Source: Chersky-840 sp035604715 (GTDB lineage Bacteria; Actinomycetota; Acidimicrobiia; Acidimicrobiales; UBA8190). Taken from it: a stretch of DNA of 64,000 nt. The DNA lies in the NCBI GenBank assembly GCA_963731665.1, contig CAVSWP010000001.1, positions 1-64,000 of the forward strand, in the 5' to 3' direction. Under the pieces are notes generated by a model. The model had not been told where the DNA came from, made no database searches, and saw only the letters and a list, made by a program, of their open reading frames with translations. Positions 63,716 to 64,000 of this stretch are shown here, piece by piece. The first letter of the stretch is position 1. Each line of letters opens with the position of its first letter. The translations under genes and the position numbers were made by a program.

Positions 63716-64000
63716 ATGGTAGTGACGAAAGTGGGATCGGCGGATTCTGCCCGCACCGCAGCGGTGCCGAGCCGTTCGGTGGGCAAGCTCCTCGTGGTCG
63801 ACGACGACCCCGAGGTCAGGGGCATGCTCTCGCGCCTGCTCGAGGTCGAGGGCTACAGGGTCACCGAGGCCATTACCGGGGCCGAGGCCATCGGCAGCCT
63901 GAGCAACGGCCAGCCCGACCTCGTGATCCTCGACGTGATGCTCACCACCGAGGACGGCTTCGACGTCCTGGCCGCCATCCGCCGCACCAGCGACGTGCCG
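63716..64000 (+). CDS. Response regulator receiver domain protein (3' end outside window)
   Basis: The first 95 residues of a regulator are visible; the window ends inside the gene. After about 20 variable residues comes a receiver domain: KLLVVDDDPEVRGMLSRLLE with the acidic pocket, and DLVILDVMLTTEDGFDVLAA with the phospho-accepting Asp. The output domain is not seen. Start ATG 63716 with GGAAGAAGAG upstream. A partner kinase is not in the window. Confidence 0.85.
   Translation, partial: MVVTKVGSADSARTAAVPSRSVGKLLVVDDDPEVRGMLSRLLEVEGYRVTEAITGAEAIGSLSNGQPDLVILDVMLTTEDGFDVLAAIRRTSDVP

Overview
The window looks like a chromosomal segment of a high-GC actinobacterium, probably a free-living aerobe of the Acidimicrobiia type. 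The class assignment is inference, made from gene content and not from a marker phylogeny. Supporting points are the very high GC, frequent GTG starts with GTGA/ATGA overlaps, a mycothiol glycosyltransferase (MshA) next to a YbjN-family gene, a nickel superoxide dismutase with its maturation protease, a DUF2510 domain, and an RsiG-like protein. No phage, transposase or CRISPR array is visible.

Layout. 1-3.4 kb: end of a DUF2156 acyl/aminoacyl-transferase-like gene, a GNAT acetyltransferase and two PH-domain membrane proteins. 3.4-4.5 kb: an EAL-domain c-di-GMP phosphodiesterase. 4.6-20.4 kb (minus strand): a complete 14-gene complex I operon, nuoA-nuoN, most genes overlapping by 1-4 bases. 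20.5-21.8 kb: a geranylgeranyl-reductase-type flavoprotein. 21.9-23.9 kb: a membrane protein with a tandem hexapeptide (TVVDTP) array. 24.4-26.1 kb: a GT39-like glycosyltransferase. 26.2-33.2 kb (minus): tetrapyrrole synthesis genes hemL, hemB, cobA-hemD fusion, hemC and hemA, led by the NADH/NAD+ sensor rex. 33.3-37.6 kb: acyl-CoA ligase, SAM hydroxide adenosyltransferase, an excisionase-type HTH protein, proC and a YbjN protein. 37.6-42.6 kb: mshA, an XRE regulator, an RsiG-like anti-sigma candidate, the divergent sodX/sodN pair, a small DksA-type zinc-finger protein and a class V aminotransferase. 42.7-54.5 kb: an accessory, secretion-rich stretch with two paralogous exported proteins (one carrying six 42-residue GYW repeats), two PF04185 phosphoesterases, a GH26-like hydrolase, a tRNA-Lys gene, and a tRNA-Lys-like relic about 1 kb further on. 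54.8-63.5 kb: a type IV pilus cluster in two opposed arms (pilB-pilC-pilin on plus; pilX-, pilV- and pilW-like genes and pilT on minus) with a DUF429 gene between them. The window ends inside a response-regulator gene.

How the parts fit. The nuo operon, rex and the heme genes together describe aerobic respiration and its redox control. MshA and NiSOD give thiol and superoxide defence. Three separate elements point to cyclic di-GMP: an intact EAL phosphodiesterase, an RsiG-like protein carrying one exact copy and one degenerate copy of the E-x3-S-x2-R-x3-Q-x3-D c-di-GMP motif, and a PilB ATPase with an N-terminal MshEN-type domain. This is the most interesting theme here: a putative second-messenger circuit linking sigma-factor control and pilus extension.

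Sequence quality. nuoF (one site), nuoG (two sites) and the class V aminotransferase gene (one site) each read through only if one extra base is removed. The hexapeptide-repeat gene is also out of frame at the edge of its repeats. Because complex I genes are otherwise perfectly conserved, consensus errors are the simplest explanation.
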